Assembly: GCA_024741835.1 (NCBI GenBank)
Contig: JAENRP010000033.1
Location: 1-64,000, forward strand
Source: Diplocarpon mali
Taxonomy: Eukaryota; Ascomycota; Leotiomycetes; Helotiales; Drepanopezizaceae
Reading direction: 5' to 3'
DNA length: 64,000 nt
A model generated the notes under the pieces. That model made no database searches and was not told the origin of the DNA. It saw only the letters and a list, made by a program, of their open reading frames with translations. The position numbers were made by a program, and so were the translations under genes. This document shows positions 1-13,200 of this stretch, in pieces (position 1 is the stretch's first letter; each line of letters opens with the position of its first letter).

Positions 1-517
1 AACGCCGCTTAGTTTTACGTGGTATATAATCAAGGGCTATAAGCTAGATATCCTAATACTTAGGTATAGATTATAAAGTAGAGTGATAGGTACAATAACC
101 CTACCCTTTTAAAAAATACGCTTAACGCAATTGCATATCTTACTAATTATCCTTCTTTTATAATAATTTAAACGCTTATTTCTTATAAAGTCACTAGAAT
201 AGAACGCTGCTTAGTTTTACTTGATATATAATCAAAGGCTATAAGCTAGATAGTGCTAATATTTAGATATAGATTACTAAGAAGAGTAATAGGTATAATA
301 ACCCTACCCTTTTAAACAATCCATATATTGCAGTGCTTTTCTTACTACCCTTCTCTTTTTATTATAACTTAAACGCTTATTTCTTTTAAAGGAATTAGAA
401 TAGAACGCCGCTTAGTATTACGTGGTATATAATCAAAGGCTATAAGCTAGATATCCTAATACTTAGGTATAGATTATTAAGTAGGATGGTAGGTATAATA
501 ACCCTGCCCTATCAAAC
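1..517. repeat. Three tandem copies of a ~201-bp AT-rich repeat
   Basis: Copies begin at about 1, 203 and 404, each opening with AACGCYGCTTAGT and sharing the landmarks GGCTATAAGCTAGATA and AATAACCCTRCCCT. The period is 201-202 bp. The first two copies are full length. The third stops near 517 where GC-rich unique DNA begins. Differences between copies are mainly C/T and G/A, as in the adjacent RIP-damaged transposons. The array may continue left of the window. It has no coding capacity. It could be a satellite, a subtelomeric repeat or the internal repeats of an unseen element. Confidence 0.85.
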
Positions 518-739
518 AAAACACCCCATCTCTCCCAGACGCCCAAATGCACACGGCGTCTCCCCCCAGCAGAGCTAAGACGGAGTCCTCCTAGAAAACA
601 ACCACCCCCCGCCGTCGCATCAGGCCAGCACCTTCGACCACGGAAAGGGAACCTCTCCGCGCGGCGGTACGGCCTCTTCCACGACCCGCTCCCATCGGCC
701 TCTCCCTGCGCGCTCTAGGTGATTCATCCGTATGCTGGG
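518..739. other. Unmutated GC-rich island and left target duplication
   Basis: A short GC-rich stretch lies between the 201-bp repeat array and the outer retrotransposon. It ends in CTGGG (735-739), which recurs directly after the right terminal repeat (14760-14764), so this was joined to 14765 onward before the insertion. On the minus strand an open frame ends at 620, but part of that frame lies inside the terminal repeat. The remaining roughly 35 codons are not recognisable. Confidence 0.7.
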
Positions 740-874
740 AAATAACTGGTGTGACAGGGAGTTGTATTGGACTCGGAGGAGTAACCTCTGAGGGAAGATA
801 TTTATAGTATATCTAGGTACCTGAGGCACCCTATAGGCTGACTAATAATACCCTTTCTATTTAGGAAGGTGTTT
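740..874 (-). repeat. 3' terminal repeat of the outer retrotransposon
   Basis: This 135-bp repeat runs from AAATAACTGG to GGAAGGTGTTT on the plus strand. Compared with its partner at 14625-14759 there are 13 differences, all transitions, with no gaps. On the element's own strand the ends read AAACACC...GTTATTT, not the usual TG...CA. A purine-rich run (minus strand ATAGGGAGT) lies just inside it, in the position of a polypurine tract. Confidence 0.88.
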
Positions 875-3800
875 ACTCCCTATGGTATATACGAAGCCCC
901 TTGAGTAGTATAGTGCTAGATGTCCTATTAATCTAGTAAGAAGATAGCTATATAATAAAATAAGTAAAGGCTACTAGACTGATTATAACCTGCGCTCTGC
1001 TTTAGACTAGGTATATTAGAGTTTTAGCTTAGGCAATATATAGTATAGGAAACGAATAGGAAAGCCGCTTATAATACCTGTTTATCTCCTGCTTATAAAA
1101 CGCTATATAGATAGTATGGCCTTGAAAACTCCACTAGTGCTACTAACTGATAACTAATAATTTAGAGCAATAGGCAAAGAACGTATGCATCGCGGCTAAT
1201 TAATATTAACTAGCTTATAAGAATTAAAGAAGATATAATAAACGCCCTTGAAGTTGGAATGTTTAGGGATCTTATATGCTATAGGCATTAGCAATCGTTT
1301 GTACTGCCTTTGGTAGCTTAAACGCTGTATTATTGAGTCGGATATTCTGGAAAATAGGAAGCTCCTATTTAGCGGATGTAACTAGGTGGCCCTTGCGTAA
1401 TCTGAAAGCCTTTAAGTGGTTGCTATAAAAGTGACTATGTATAGCGGTACTATCGATCTGGCGGAGAGTATAAGACCTCCCTATCTTACTAGTATAGCTG
1501 ATAATAATAAAGGGACTATGCTATACTAGCTGTAACTTCTTGTTTAATTGCCTCTTGTTGAATAATATGATTAGTTGATTAGGAATTAGAGCCTTATCTA
1601 AGTGAACTCTTAGATTATAGCGTTCTTTTGTGCGCTAGTGAGTATAATCGGATCTAATATCGATAATTCCTCGGATCTCCTATCTTCTAACTATATAGTC
1701 GATTATAAGATCGGCATAGTCGTCGCTATTTGGTAGCGCAACTTCTAATTTGCCTTTTAGACTATTAATAAGCGTAGCTAGTAATTGACGACAGAATGCT
1801 AGGAACTGTTGACTAACTATATTAGAGCTATTAAAACTAAGTAAGATTTTAAATAGGCTATAGCTAAGGTAGGCGATATAGCGATTATTAAAGTTATAAA
1901 ATGCTCGATTGAGCTATTCTAGCCAGAGTTAAGGTGTAGGGTACGTTTTCTTTAGTACTCGCTAGAATATATCTACTGCTTTCTCAATCATTCTAATAGC
2001 CTTCTTAGCTTTAGAAGGAGATATAGTCTAGATTACGCCTTATTCTTTTGCCTAATTGACCACTTCTATATTAAAATAAGGGCCTGGATTAGTATAAATA
2101 CCAACTGGTATACTATATATGCTAAAGATATCAGATAGGAAATCAATAATAGCAGCCGAATTATTAGTATCAAATGCCTAGGCCTATGCATAGTAAGAGA
2201 AGTAATCGATAACTAGTAAGATCTACTGGACCTTATCTAGCTGGTTGAAATTAGGGAAGGGTCTAATCCAATTGGCATTAAGTAGCTCTATAATGCTAGA
2301 AACTATGACCTTAGTAAGGGTCTGAGTCTGTTAAGCAGTACTATGCTAAGTATAACGCAAGCAGCTAAGTATATAGTCTTATATATCCTTCGCTATGCTA
2401 GGCCAATAGACGTCAATCATCTTCCGAATAGTAATAGTAGCCTAAAAGTGGCCTCCTTTATTATAAGTAGCTATTAAAACTACTAGTACTTTGCTAGGTA
2501 GAATATAGCGCTTTATCGCACCTTAGATTTAAATATATAGTACGCCTTGGGAATTAGTACTATACTAATCTAGTTTCTTATAAAAGGCAGCTCTTTAAGT
2601 CTTTATAATACACTACTTTAGATACTTAGAGGAGATAAGGAAGCTAGCAATCTTAGAATACTACTTGTAGGCGCGGTACTTTATTTAAGGTAGGTGGCTT
2701 CGCTAGACGCCTTCTAATGTAAAAGCTTATAGAATAGTAGGTAAGTACTTGGATTTGGACCGCTCGATATATATTAGATCCGCTTAGTATAATTAGGTTA
2801 TAAAGGACGACACCTTTAGTAATACTATCAGAGGTTCCTTTAGTATTATACTGCGCAGTTCCTTCTTATAGATTAGGTTGCCGACTTATTTGATCAATTC
2901 TTTATAGCCGCCCTTCCTATCCTTCTAAACCTATTTTAATTTAATGCTAAATAGGTTAAGGTAACTAAAGTCGTTAAGGTAGTTATTACAATTTCTATTT
3001 AAATTAGGAAAGATGGTTTAAGATAGGGCATTAGCTACCTTATTTCTAAAGCCTAAGATTTAATATATCTTAAGATTTAGCTAGCGCAACTTAGAGGCCT
3101 ATCTAGCATATATGCCTTTAATACTAGACGACTTAAGGAAGTAAGTTAAAGGTTGATAGTCGGTAAAGACAGTTGCTATAATCGGTTTATAAAATATATA
3201 ATCGAACTTGCGATTAAATTCCACAATTGCGCATAATTCACATTTATATATTCTATAGTTGCATTATAACCTTGAGAATGTAAAAGCATTATATAGTATC
3301 GCCACCTTAATGCCTCTTTGTTGCTAAGTTATATAGCACCCTGCACTTTACTTGCTTGTATTAGAGTAGAAGTAGATAGTAGACCTTCTACTATCCTAGC
3401 TATATATATCTAGGACATTTGAATAATTTTAGTATAATATCTCAAATGACACTTGCTTAGCCTTCTCCTATCGCTAGTCTATATTACTAGTCAATTGTAA
3501 TAATAGTAGTTTAATCTTTGCAAAGTTCTTTATAAATCGCCTAGTAATACTAATAGCATTAACAAACTTGCGAACTTAAGTAGCGGATTTAGAGATAGGC
3601 CATATTCGGATCTTATTTAGGTGTTTAGACTTAGTTGAGATTAGGCCTTTGGACTTATAAGTAACGCTAAGTGCGATAACCTTATCTATAAATAATTCCA
3701 TTTTCTTAAACGATAGCTGTATGCGGGCCTATGCTACTCTTAGGAACAATTCATCTGCTATAAAGCGGTAGCCTTCCTTAAAATCTTAATAGCCCTTAAA

Positions 3801-3917
3801 GATATCGTTAATATAAAAGCTGCATATAGGAAGGGAGTCCTTATTTAAAGCAACAATCACTGATAGTTGGCTAGCAAAGTCGCTATAGCCTGGTTTATTG
3901 AGTAGTATCTAGCCTAG

Positions 3918-4209
3918 TGTGACGGATTATTACTATGTGTAGGTTATACCCCGGTTCGTACCCGGTTCGGCTACGGCTTGGCGCAATCTCGGTATAGGCT
4001 ATAAACTGGGTTACCCCCAGTTAGCATCTGGTTCAGCTCCCTTTAAGCAAGTGACCCTCTTTTCTTTATATATATATTCTATACCCTTCTACTCCTTTAG
4101 GGCTTAGTAGTTATTGATTCTAAGTTATTACTAAGATATTCTATTAGCATTGCTATATAATTCGTATATATATTAGTATTAAGCAAAGGTTATACTCTTA
4201 GTCGTTATA
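3918..4209 (+). repeat. 5' LTR of the inner retrotransposon
   Basis: This 292-bp LTR begins TGTGACGGATT and ends AGTCGTTATA. It shares long blocks with 9981-10275, for example TCTTTTCTTTATATATATAT and TATACCCTTCTACTCC. The expected terminal CA appears as TA, consistent with RIP. No clear tRNA primer-binding site was recognised after 4209. Confidence 0.9.
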
Positions 4210-7200
4210 TTATTAATAACTCTTTCGCTTTACTAGAGATAGTGTTATAATATCTATTTATATTATTCCTAGTAGTCGACTAAAACCCTAATAAGTATAA
4301 TAATATACTAGAAGACCTATACTAAGCTCTTGCTATAAGTTTAAAGAATGGTTCCTCTTATTACTCGGTCTTTAAAGACCCTTTGCTTTCCCCCTTAAAG
4401 AGGTGCTAATATTACCCTTAGTACCTTTCCTACCAACTCCTTACTAGCTAATAATAATAGCCCTAAAGTCACTATATTATAAGCCGAACTAGATTCCTTA
4501 TAGGTATAACTTATGTTTATATTAGAAGAATGTGATAAGCATAACTGTAAGCTAAATTCTATATACTAATAGTTGATCGATTGAGAAAGAGATTTAGATA
4601 ACCTCTAAAGCGCCTTTAAAGGCATCTTAAGATTAATTAAGAAAACACCTGCATTTGAACTCCGAAATACCTCCGGTTTACTTATATATCCTTAACGCTC
4701 TATAGACTTCGACTTACCTCCTTTTATTTCCTCTACTATGCGTAGTAAGCGATATAACAATTAAGACGATCCTTCTTTTACTTCCCCCGACTGATATACT
4801 ACTAGTTCGCCTTTAGCTTAATAGCTAAACCTCCTTTATATCTATAATATATTAAACCTTACTTAGAAACTGTCCGATGGCTATAATTACTATACTAAAT
4901 ATTAAGAGGCTTGCGTACTTGATAATTTAGAGCTTTACCACCCCTACTTCTATAGGAAATAGGCCTGGCTTAACTACGTTTTAAATTAGACTAAAGGTAT
5001 AGCTAAGGACTAGCTGACCCCTTAGGTATTTAATAAGGACACCTAAATCACCGCCGAAACCCTAGTGAGTTAACTTGCTAAGTTCTTAGCTGACCTAGTA
5101 GAATGCGAAGAAGCTAAGATCGAGTTTACTACCCTTTATATAAAGGCTAATGAGTCTTTTTAGGAATTCTACCTTAAGTTCTCCCGATTAGCTGCTATAG
5201 TAGAGATCGACGATAATAGTCGACTTTATAGCGCCCTTAAGGAGAAAATCCTAAAACGCCTTCAAATCCCCCTTATATAGAAGTGGCATAAGACTAGGAC
5301 ATTGGATAAGTAGGTTACTGCTATTTAATAAGAAGATGCCAAATAGCATGCTAAGAGGACGCTATATAGTTAGATATAATATAGAGAGAGATTAAGCACT
5401 AAAGCTAAAGCCAATCCTAGTAAAAATGCCTAATAAGGAGATAATAATAAATCAAACCCCTTGCTGAAAAACCTTTTCAAATCGTATTTAAATCGACCCT
5501 AGTATAGTACCCCTGCCCTTAGTTTTGCCAAGTCCGGAACCCCCTTGTTTCCTCTGCGCCAGACTAATACCCTTAGCACTCTCCCTTTAGCTAATCGAAA
5601 AAATCAGTTTAATAAACGGCCGAAATCCCCTTCTATTACTCCTAAGTATTATAGCTCTTATATTAATAAGCTTAAGTATAATAATGGCTAAAGATAGAGT
5701 AGCGATAAAGAGGAGGACCCTAAGGCTGAATAAGATAATAGTAGCGCTCCCTTTTCCCTTCCGACTCCTAAGGGAAATGCCCTTGCTTAAGTAAAGCCTC
5801 CTTCTTAAGTATACTTTATAATATGCGATACCTTGATTTAAGATACCTCCTTAGTAGCAATTTAATAATAAAATAGATCCTACTTTTAAAGAATGGTATT
5901 TCTTATAAAGTATTAGCATTAATTGATATAAGCGCTAATAGGTATACTTTAATTGATTTAGCGTTACTTAAATCTTTATCTTCTTTCCTTAAACCTTTGA
6001 TTCGCATACTCCCTATACCCTTTTTAGTTAAGGGATATAATAGCTCTCAAGGTAGTACTATCACTTATTATATACTACTTAATCTATATATTGATTAGCG
6101 AATTTAATCTTTTACTCCCTTTCTTATTACTAACCTTGGTAATTATAAAGTGATTTTAGGATAAGCCTGGCTTAAGGAGTATAAAGTTTCTATTAATTGT
6201 ACTTCTCGCAAGCTGACCTAGCCCAATTCCTATCCCCTTACTATCTCTTTCGCAAAGAATATCGAAATCACTAATATTAAATGATAAAACTTAAATTGAT
6301 ATTATTAGCGAAATGCAACTCGATATAATATAGCACTAGAACGGTCCCTTTTTAAGTATAAAGCTCGACGCTAGGAAACCCTTTCCTACCTTCCTTTTAA
6401 ATCACCTCCTATTCCGATTAAATACTCTTTTACTAATTCTACCCTAACTCTACCCTAAGTCGAAGGCAATACCTTTTCTAAGGACCACTTTTGCAATATA
6501 TTGATTATAAAGCAAGAGCTTAACGCAACTGAGCCTAACTTAGCTCCCTCTTCTATTTCGACCCTGAAACGCACTTATAAGTAGATAGCAAAGTGTAAAA
6601 CTCTCCTTTTATCTTTGAATATATATGCAATTTCAGCCTATGCTTTTCGTATAATAGCTAAGAATTAGTAAGGCGTAAAGCTCTTTAGCACCTTATTTTA
6701 TGAAATTAATTAATTAATTTAAGATAATTAAGAATATCTGACCTAATAATAAGAAACCGATACTCTTTTAAATTAATACTATAATAGAGAGGTTTTAGTA
6801 GCTGTTTTAACTGCCTCCTTTGAACCAACCGAGAAACCGATTCCAGCCGCTTATAAGGAGTACTGATATGTATTCTCGAAAGCTGCTTCTGATACGCTGC
6901 CGCCCTATCGACCCTATGATTATAAAATCGAACTTATAGCTAAAGGTGCTTAGAAGGCCCTTTAATACTCCCCTTTATATAAGATATCTATACCTAAACT
7001 GGAAATAGTAAAGGCGTACCTTATTGATAACTTTAATAAAGGATTTATCAAGGCCTCTTCTGCCTCTTACGCTGCGCTAATACTATTTATAAAAAAGGCC
7101 AATGGCTTCTTACGATTCTATATTGACTACTATATACTTAATAACCTTACTTATAAAGATCGATATCCCTTACCTCTAATTGACAAGACCTTAGCTCAAT

Positions 7201-9980
7201 TAGCCAGCGCTTAGATTTTTATAAAGCTCGATATACGGCAAGCTTTCTATTAGATCCGAATGGACCCTGACTCTAAAGAGCTTACTACTTTTAGAACTTG
7301 GTATAGCGCATATAAGTGCAAGGTGCTCCCCTTTAGCCTTACTAATAGCCCTGCGACCTATTAAAGGTATATAAATGACGTCCTTTTCAATTACCTTAAT
7401 AATTTTTATATAGCCTACTTAGACGACATCTTCATTTACTCTACTAACCGACTCGACTATAAATCGTATATAAAACGGGTTCTTTAGCAATTATCGGATA
7501 TAGGACTATAGACTAACCTAAAGAAGTATAAGTTTAATATTATAAAGACTAAGTACCTTGGCTTTATAATTACTACCAAAGGCGTTTGAGTCGACCCTAA
7601 TAAGGTAGCAGTAGTAGAGAATTGGACTTACCCCTCTACTATAAAGGGTATTTAATTATTCCTTAGTTTTTACAACTTTTATTATTATTTTATTTAAGAC
7701 TATAATCTTATTACCGCCTTTTTAGTGCACTTTACTAAGAATAACGTTCCCTTCCGATTCACCCCCAAATGCAAGCAGAGCTTCCTATAGCTGCGAGAAG
7801 CTCTTATACATGCCTTAATCCTCTAGTACTATAGGCAAGACCTCTTCTATATACTGGAAACCGATACCTCCAATAGTATAGTTGCCTTTGTATTATCGCA
7901 GTAATACAGGTCCGAATAGCTCCTAGTTGCCTACTATAGCAAGACTATAGCATTAGCTAAGCTAAACTATATTATATATAATAAGGAGATACTAGCTATT
8001 ATTCGATCATTTGGCCATTTTAGAGCTAAGCTTATAAGAGCATCCTATCGAATTATAGTATATACGGATTATAAAGCACTTAAGTACTTTATAACTATAA
8101 AAAACCTTAGTTCTTAATAGGCCTACTAGGCCGAGCTTCTCTTTAAATACGACTTTACGATTACCTACCGACCTAGCTCCGAAAACCCTTTCGCCGACGC
8201 CCTGACTTACTATATTAATAAGCTAGAGGATCAGAATATAATAAAACGCAATAACCGCCTTATAATATTATTACACTAGGATTAGATCGACCCCTGAATC
8301 CTCTTTAAATAGCTTTGCAAATAGACTATAGCTAAAAACCTAGTCTCTATTAAAGAAGTTTCGGCCTTCTCTTTTACTTTCTATATTATTAACTAAGTAC
8401 TAGCCGCTAACCGATAACATAGGCCTTACTAAGTCTATTGCTAAGCAGCCCTTTAAAACGGGTCCGATATAGCCCTGACTAAGGCTAACCCTTAGACAAT
8501 GGAAGGAGATTTGCTTCTCTACTAAGGTAAGCTAGTAGTACTAGATATAGATCACTTCCATATGCTACTTATATAGGAGGTCTATGATTAAATTGCTACC
8601 GCGCACCCTAGTGCGCGCAAAACCTATTAGCTTCTCTCCTTATAGTATTATTAGCCGAATCTACGCCGATACGTCTCCTAGTACTATAAGAACTACTATA
8701 CCTATAGATAAAGTAAAGTTCCTTAAGATAAGAAACCTAGTCTACTCTAATTCCTCCTAGTACTAAGCCGACCTTAGGAGCATATAACTATAAATTATAT
8801 AGGTTTTAATAAAGATAAGCATAGCTATAATAATATTCTTATAATTATCGATCAGTTTAGTAAGTAGGCAATCTCAATACCTTACCAAAAGACTACTAAT
8901 TTACATCAGTTAGCCCAACTCTATATATACTATATATATTGCTACTTTAGTCCCCCTTTGACAATTACCTTAGACTAAGGCCCTTAATTCATCTCGAGCT
9001 TTTGGAAAGCTTTTACCTCCGTTTTAGATACGAAACTGACCCTTAGTTCGGCCTACTACTTGGAAACCGATAGCCAAACTAAGAATTACAATTAGTACCT
9101 TACGCAATACCTCTGCCCTTTTGTTAATTACTATTAAGACGATTAGAGCGAATTCTTGCCTATAATAGATTTCGCCTAGCTAACTCTCCCTTATAACTCC
9201 CTTGGTAGCTTATCGCCATTTGAAGTAGTATATAAGTATGCCCTGCGTACTAATTAGGACTAGAAGCTTAATATACCTAATTCGGAGTCCCCTTCTTAGA
9301 AGCTTAATCGATAAGACGCCCTTAAGTACTTTATAAGATATTATAAAGCTTAGACCCTTGCTAAATCTTATATCCTTAAGGCCTAGGAACGCATGCGAAA
9401 CGCCACTGATACCTCTCGCTACCCTACTACTTTTGAAGTCGGCGATCAAGTATACTTAGATATGCGCCCTTACCCTATAAATAGGCCTTTTAAAAAGCTT
9501 AGCTTTCTTAAAGCTAGCCCGTTTGAGATAGTAGAGAAAGTGTTTAGTTCATACCGACTGAAGCTACCTAACTCTATAAAGGTATATAATATCTTCCACT
9601 TAGGTCGCCTCTAAAGGGACCCTAGTACCCTTTTAAATAGCCAAGTGAATAAACCCCCTTTTACTATTAATATTATAAGAGAATAAGAATATAAAGTAGA
9701 GAGCCTGCTTGCTATATGAAAGCAAGCTGGTACGCTTATATACTGCGCCTTATAGGTTGGCTGCGATATTGATTTAAAATAGTACTTAGCCTTTAATTTT
9801 ATATATACGCCTTTTAAGCTTTGCGAATTTCATTTGGAAAATCCAAACCTCTTAGGCCTACTTATAAGGCTTCCTAATTGGATATAGGCCTATACTGATA
9901 GTATAGATGATTATAATAAAATAGGTAATGATAAACCTATAGTTAGACGCTTAAGGACGAGCTTTTTTCAAAAGGGGAGG
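4210..9980 (+). pseudogene. Degenerate gag-pol of the inner Gypsy element
   Basis: Reading through stops gives the usual gag-pol order. A protease-like ALID.SAN motif lies near 5905-5950. Reverse transcriptase shows an FYIDYY.LN block near 7115-7140, a DRYPLPLID block, and YLDDIFIYS near 7416-7440. RNase H shows TDYKALKYF near 8063-8090 and a FADAL block near 8190-8215. The integrase core has IIDQFSK near 8836 and a degraded LDxGP near 8968. The integrase C-terminus (9393-9614, one open stretch with the GDQVYLDMRP motif) is followed by a chromodomain-like region ending near 9900. A polypurine tract (AAAAGGGGAGG) lies just before the 3' LTR. Confidence 0.88.
9970..9980 (+). other. Polypurine tract of the inner retrotransposon
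   Basis: The run AAAAGGGGAGG immediately precedes the 3' LTR at 9981. This is the standard position of the plus-strand primer for reverse transcription, and it supports the LTR boundary. Confidence 0.75.
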
Positions 9981-10275
9981 TGATATAACAGATTATCATT
10001 ATATATAGGTTGTACCCCGGTTTATACCTAGTTTAGCTATAGCTTAGCGCAATCTTAGTATAGGCTATAAACTAGGTTACCCTTGGTTGGCATCCGGTTC
10101 AGCTCCCTTTAAGTAGGTGATCCTCTTTTCTTTATATATATATTCTATACCCTTCTACTCCTTTAGAGCTTAGTAGTTATTAATTCTAAATCATTACTAA
10201 GACGTTCTATTAGCATTACTATATGATTCGTATACGTATCGGTACCGAGCAGAGGTTACACTCCCAGTCGTCATA
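9981..10275 (+). repeat. 3' LTR of the inner retrotransposon
   Basis: This 295-bp LTR starts TGATATAACAGATT and ends CAGTCGTCATA, and is followed directly by the second CCTAG. It differs from the 5' LTR mainly by C/T and G/A changes plus a few bases of length near the start. Confidence 0.9.
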
Positions 10276-13200
10276 CCTAGTATGATATATATCAGTTTAG
10301 TCATACTATAGCCAGAGGTTATTAACCCTTATAGCATTCTAGTTTGCTAAAGTTGGCTAATGCCAGATATCGTAAACGCAAAGTAATAGCAGTTTGCTAA
10401 GTGAACTAGCATATACTAGTACGTATTCTTTAGATCGAATTTAAGGAATAGTTTATACATTAGATGGCTTAAGTAATTATATAGCTTTAATAATAGCTTT
10501 ATATAGCATCTAGGCATTTGCTTAATTATATTGCGGTAGTTAAAGGTAATTTAGGGTTTGTCCTATAGCTACGGGTCCTCTACTTTATTGATGATAATAG
10601 CTTGCGCATTCTAATTAGACAGCTGGCCATTTGCTACTATTATGCGTTTATAAAAGCTGTAGCTCAATCTCTTATTAATATATTATTAAAGCTAATATTC
10701 CTTTGCGGCCGGCTAGCGTTTTTGCCGAGTTATTAAATATGGTTTAGTACCTTCCTTTAGACGAACTCTATAAGTGTATAAGTCGGTAGGTGGCAGGTTC
10801 TGTAGCTCCTTTACATCTAAGTCCTAATATATATATATAGTAGCCTCTTTAGTCGGCTCTGCTGCTCGTCTATTAGATTTCCTATTTTAGTTCTAAGGGT
10901 TTGAAACCATTTATTAATAATTATATCTGATTCCTTTAATAGAGGTCGTTAGTATAAGCGTCGATAAGTTAGGTATAGTATTACTACCTGATCTAGCTAT
11001 AGCTTAGTCCTACTGCCTAAGTCCCTTTGGTATATCGACTCCCTATAATATAACGACTCCCTTAAGTCGATATTAATATTAGAGTTCGCTTTTAGGCTTG
11101 TTAATCTTGCGCTTAGGCCGAAGAGGCTACGGATTTATAGTTCAACCACCTTTCTACGATTTGTCTTTATTAGTTGCGGTGCAATAGATTCCTTATAGTC
11201 GCATATTTCCTCGATTAATTCCTCTAGGGCTTCGAATGTTAGCTTCGCAGATTTAGGTAAGCTATCCTATATAATTGCAGTCTTACTGTCTTATTAGTCT
11301 TAGATGACTCTACCTTCTCTACTATCTAATACATAGGTCGATTGTATTAGGACTAACTATGCGTTATTAATGCTTTTAGCAACAATCTCAAGTCGTCTAT
11401 CTCTATCTAGTTTTCTAAGTTGGTAAAGGAATCAGTTTTATTGCTCTTGCTATCGCTTAAGCTGCTCTTTAGCTTATCTTATATATTAGGTCTTTTAGTA
11501 GTTGATTTATTTAGATCTAGGAGACTTAGATCTAGTACGCTAATTAGATATAAGAATAACTTATAGTATTTGGATAGTACGAACTTAGGACCTTTAATAG
11601 CTACCTTCTTCTTACTATTTGCAGAATTACCAATTGTTATTTATAAGTTTCGGATATCAATAGTACTATCCACTTTCTATAGCTATAGAAGATTAAGCAG
11701 CAAGTATAGGTCAGTGCTAAATAGTTATATAAACGCTTTATCTTTATGCTATATCTTATATATACTAACCTTGAACTCTACCTAATATATGAGTTTAGTC
11801 TTACTACTATCTGCGGTATTTATTATTAAGCTACTAAAGCCTTTTTCTAATAGTAGAATAGGTTTGAGCTTTAACTTCTTTACTAAGGCGTAGGATATAA
11901 TATTTATATTAGAACCTTGATTAACTTAGGTGATATAGGTTAGTAGAGCTATATCCACTAGGGTTTTGTCCTTGCTTAGCATCCTAATAAAGCAATTAAT
12001 TTAGAAGGTCTTCTTCTTAGCTAATAGCAAGGGAATAGTAGCAGTTGGTTTTAAGGCATTTCGGGCGTTATCTAAGACTCTCGCCTTAGCTATAAAGTGG
12101 ACCAATTTCTTAGCCTTCTTTAAAGACTTGTGATTCTTGCAAGTCGATAAACGTCAAAACTCTTTACTACCTTTAGGCGAAACTTAAAAGAACTCAATTA
12201 GACTTAACAGTACTTTAATTCTATCTGCGAGCTCTTGATAATCTATTAGGCCTATCCCTTCTTATATAACAATTTCTCTTAAGTACCGAATAGCGCGTTT
12301 GCCTTTCTTACTAGCTAGCTTTTCTGCATTAGTCTCTCTGCTAGTAGATTTATTAAATGCCCTACTTATCGGCTTAGTTATTAGTGCTAGCATTAGTTTA
12401 TTATCACTTGAATTGACTAACTCTTTAATAGATATATGTAGTCACTTTTTAAGATGCTTAGCCATCTTAGAATCTAAGGACAATATGCTAAGAGAGCAGT
12501 TATTAGAAGCTAAAGTTTTAATATAATCATCGAACGACACTAGGTTACTTAGAGTCTTATACCGCTAGTTCGATAAAGATAACTCTTTATAACCCTCCTT
12601 AGCTTTTGCAGATGGGCTTTAAGTGTACTTGCTTAACCTAGTAATATTGGCAAGGTAAGATCCGACGTTGCCTTCCTATATGGCTTATTATAGGTATACC
12701 TTCTCTTAAGCGGCGAGTTTATTGCTAGTACACTTAATTGCCTTATAACCAAAGTCCTTATATTATACGCATAGGACTCTATCCTTCTTTGAGTTATAGG
12801 TCTAGGAGCTATTGATAATAGGGTATAGTAATTGCAAATAGGGTAGGATAGCATATGCTCTTAGGTTCTATTAAGCTCGCTAATTAGGATTAGTCCTCGC
12901 AGGCTGGGTATTCTATATATTATTAGTTTCCTATAAGGCCTTATAAGCACTCTGGTTATTGTTTTAACTACTGTTTCGGTTGGTGATTAAGGGTTGCAAA
13001 GGTATATTTCTATACAACTCAACTAAAGGGGTCGATCTTAGCGAATACGTTAATAGCTTTTAATTGACTAGGACTATAGGTTTTCCTACATTTAATAGCG
13101 ATAGAACTGCGGAAGCCGATATGCTATATTATTTATAGCATAGTTATTGCAGTTGTTCGGTCTCGATCTTCTCTTATTAGCGTTACTCTATCTTATAAGT

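Larger units (their letters stand above)
3918..10275 (+). mobile_element. Inner Ty3/Gypsy LTR retrotransposon, RIP-degenerate, nested in the outer element
   Basis: A 6.36-kb element with LTRs at 3918-4209 and 9981-10275 is flanked by the 5-bp duplication CCTAG (3913-3917 and 10276-10280). Order on the plus strand is gag-like region, protease, reverse transcriptase, RNase H, integrase, then a chromodomain-like tail, as in Ty3/Gypsy elements. The opposite orientation and different coding sequence from the host element show it is a separate family. It is also riddled with TAG/TAA stops from C-to-T change and is inactive. Confidence 0.92.

Noticed and set aside
620..829. 69-codon minus-strand frame with a protein-like C-terminus
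   Set aside because: About half of it lies inside the retrotransposon terminal repeat, and joining the pre-insertion flanks gives a stop almost at once. The remainder is too short to support.
9393..9614. Possible small gene starting at 9393
   Set aside because: It is the integrase C-terminal segment of the inner retrotransposon that happens to have escaped stop codons.
11570..12526. Small plus-strand frames with hydrophobic Leu/Ser-rich translations (11570-11785, 12299-12526)
   Set aside because: They lie antisense to the degenerate gag-like part of the outer element in AT-rich RIP-mutated DNA. The hydrophobicity comes from base composition.
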